Virus record (IMG/VR): IMGVR_UViG_3300010158_000201
Span: 1-33,368 of that record
DNA length: 33,368 bases
DNA from: a virus
Reading direction: 5' to 3' (one strand)
Made by a program: the position numbers and the translations under genes
Part shown: positions 32,727-33,368 of the stretch, one piece after another
Position numbering within the stretch: position 1 is the first letter of the stretch
Layout of the letters: the number at the start of each line of letters is the position of its first letter
Notes under the pieces: model-generated
Told to the model about the DNA's origin: nothing
Database searches by the model: none
The model's input: only the letters and a program-made list of their open reading frames with translations

Positions 32727-33368
32727 ATGTCAGACAATCCACAACAGGTTAAACAGCAAGTTTTTGATTATTGCCGCGCCATGCTAGGTGACGGTATGAT
32801 TGACGTTGAGCTTGACCCGATTCATTACGAAACCGCGTTAGATCGTGCGCTAACTAGATTCCGTCAACGTAGCCCAAATGCAGTAGAAGAAAGCTACAGT
32901 TTTTTAACCCTTGAGAAAGACAAAAATGATTACATACTTCCTGCAGAAATTATTAATGTTCAGTCTGTTTTTAGAAGAACATTGGGATCAAGAACTGGAG
33001 GAGGAACTGGTACAAACTTTGAACCTTTCAATCTTGCGTACACTAATACGTATCTCTTAAACAGTACTATGATGGGCGGCATCGCTACATATTTTATGTT
33101 TGCTAGCTATCAAGAAATGATAGGTAAAATGTTCGGAGCCTATATTGAGTTTCAATGGATTCCATCTAGCCGTACTATTAGAATATTACAACGCCCGTTT
33201 AGTGAAGGCGAAGTAATTGGCCTGCGTACTCAGAATTTTAGACCCGACTATCTTATCATTGAAGACATATATGCTAAACAATGGGTACGTGATTATACGT
33301 TAGCTAACTGTAAAATGATGTTAGGTGAAGCACGTAGTAAATTTGCTAATATTGCTGGTCCGCAAGGC
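32727..33368 (+). CDS. 13: Neck protein gp13-like (3' end outside window)
   Basis: An open frame of 214 codons runs from ATG 32727 to the right edge with no stop. The ATG has GGGAG 6 bases upstream. The translation begins MSDNPQQVKQQVFDYCRAML and continues with GMIDVELDPIHYETALDRAL, RFRQRS, YILPAEIINVQSVFRR, an insert-like TGGGTGTNFEPFN stretch, FQWIPSSRTIRIL and WVRDYTLANCKMMLGEARSKF. This order (short helix, 'D-V-E-L-...-ALDRAL' helix, 'LP-x-x-I-x-x-V' strand, 'W-V-R-D-Y-x-L-A' helix) is that of T4 gp13 neck proteins, which sit at the head-tail joint with gp14. It is divergent from gp14. Confidence 0.8.
   Translation, partial: MSDNPQQVKQQVFDYCRAMLGDGMIDVELDPIHYETALDRALTRFRQRSPNAVEESYSFLTLEKDKNDYILPAEIINVQSVFRRTLGSRTGGGTGTNFEPFNLAYTNTYLLNSTMMGGIATYFMFASYQEMIGKMFGAYIEFQWIPSSRTIRILQRPFSEGEVIGLRTQNFRPDYLIIEDIYAKQWVRDYTLANCKMMLGEARSKFANIAGPQG

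Overview
The window looks like part of the virion-structure region of a T4-like contractile-tailed phage (a myovirus) of an aquatic bacterium. The sequence is AT-rich, there are no tRNAs, mobile elements or cell-type metabolic genes, and genes are tightly packed. Three neck/tail-completion homologues (gp13, gp14, gp15) can be recognised from T4-type sequence patterns. Two enormous fibre-like proteins carry segments I know from marine cyanophage and related T4-like giant structural proteins. I cannot name the host or the exact phage.

Layout, left to right. Positions 1-24520 (+ strand) form a tail-fibre/adhesin module: the 3' end of a repeat-rich fibre gene, a ~110-residue beta-rich protein, a 125-residue protein, giant protein A (2705 aa), giant protein B (3576 aa), a second ~110-residue beta-rich protein, a 500-residue fibre, a glycine-rich tip-like protein and a 140-residue protein. 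A and B are paralogues with the same order of parts: seven N-terminal chitin-binding-like modules, a pectin-lyase-like beta-helix, small repeat modules, a seven-bladed propeller-like region and a conserved C-terminus. B has expanded one part to eight cysteine-marked repeats where A has one.

Positions 24528-28055 (- strand) are a five-gene cassette. It contains four probable 2-oxoglutarate/Fe(II) dioxygenases, including a clear prolyl-4-hydroxylase-type enzyme, and one unknown protein. A perfect T4-late-type promoter (TATAAATA) precedes it and a bidirectional hairpin terminator ends it. On its right flank, divergently transcribed, are a protein with a proline-rich tail (28170-28754) and a paralogue of the 140-residue protein (28758-29123). 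Two related genes therefore bracket the cassette.

Positions 29104-32688 (- strand) hold gp14, gp15, a Nudix hydrolase and an 85-residue unknown, joined by short overlaps. gp14 carries one chitin-binding-like module related to those of the giant fibres, and gp15 is about twice its usual length. From 32727 the gp13 neck gene runs off the right edge on the + strand, divergent from gp14.

How it may fit together (inference): the + strand module builds long host-recognition fibres. The dioxygenases, transcribed late with the structural genes, may hydroxylate fibre or proline-rich virion proteins. gp13/14/15 close the head-tail connector. TATAAATA-like elements before giant A, giant B, the dioxygenase operon, the proline-rich gene and gp13 suggest sigma-gp55-type late control. 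No gene-free stretch exceeds about 115 bases.
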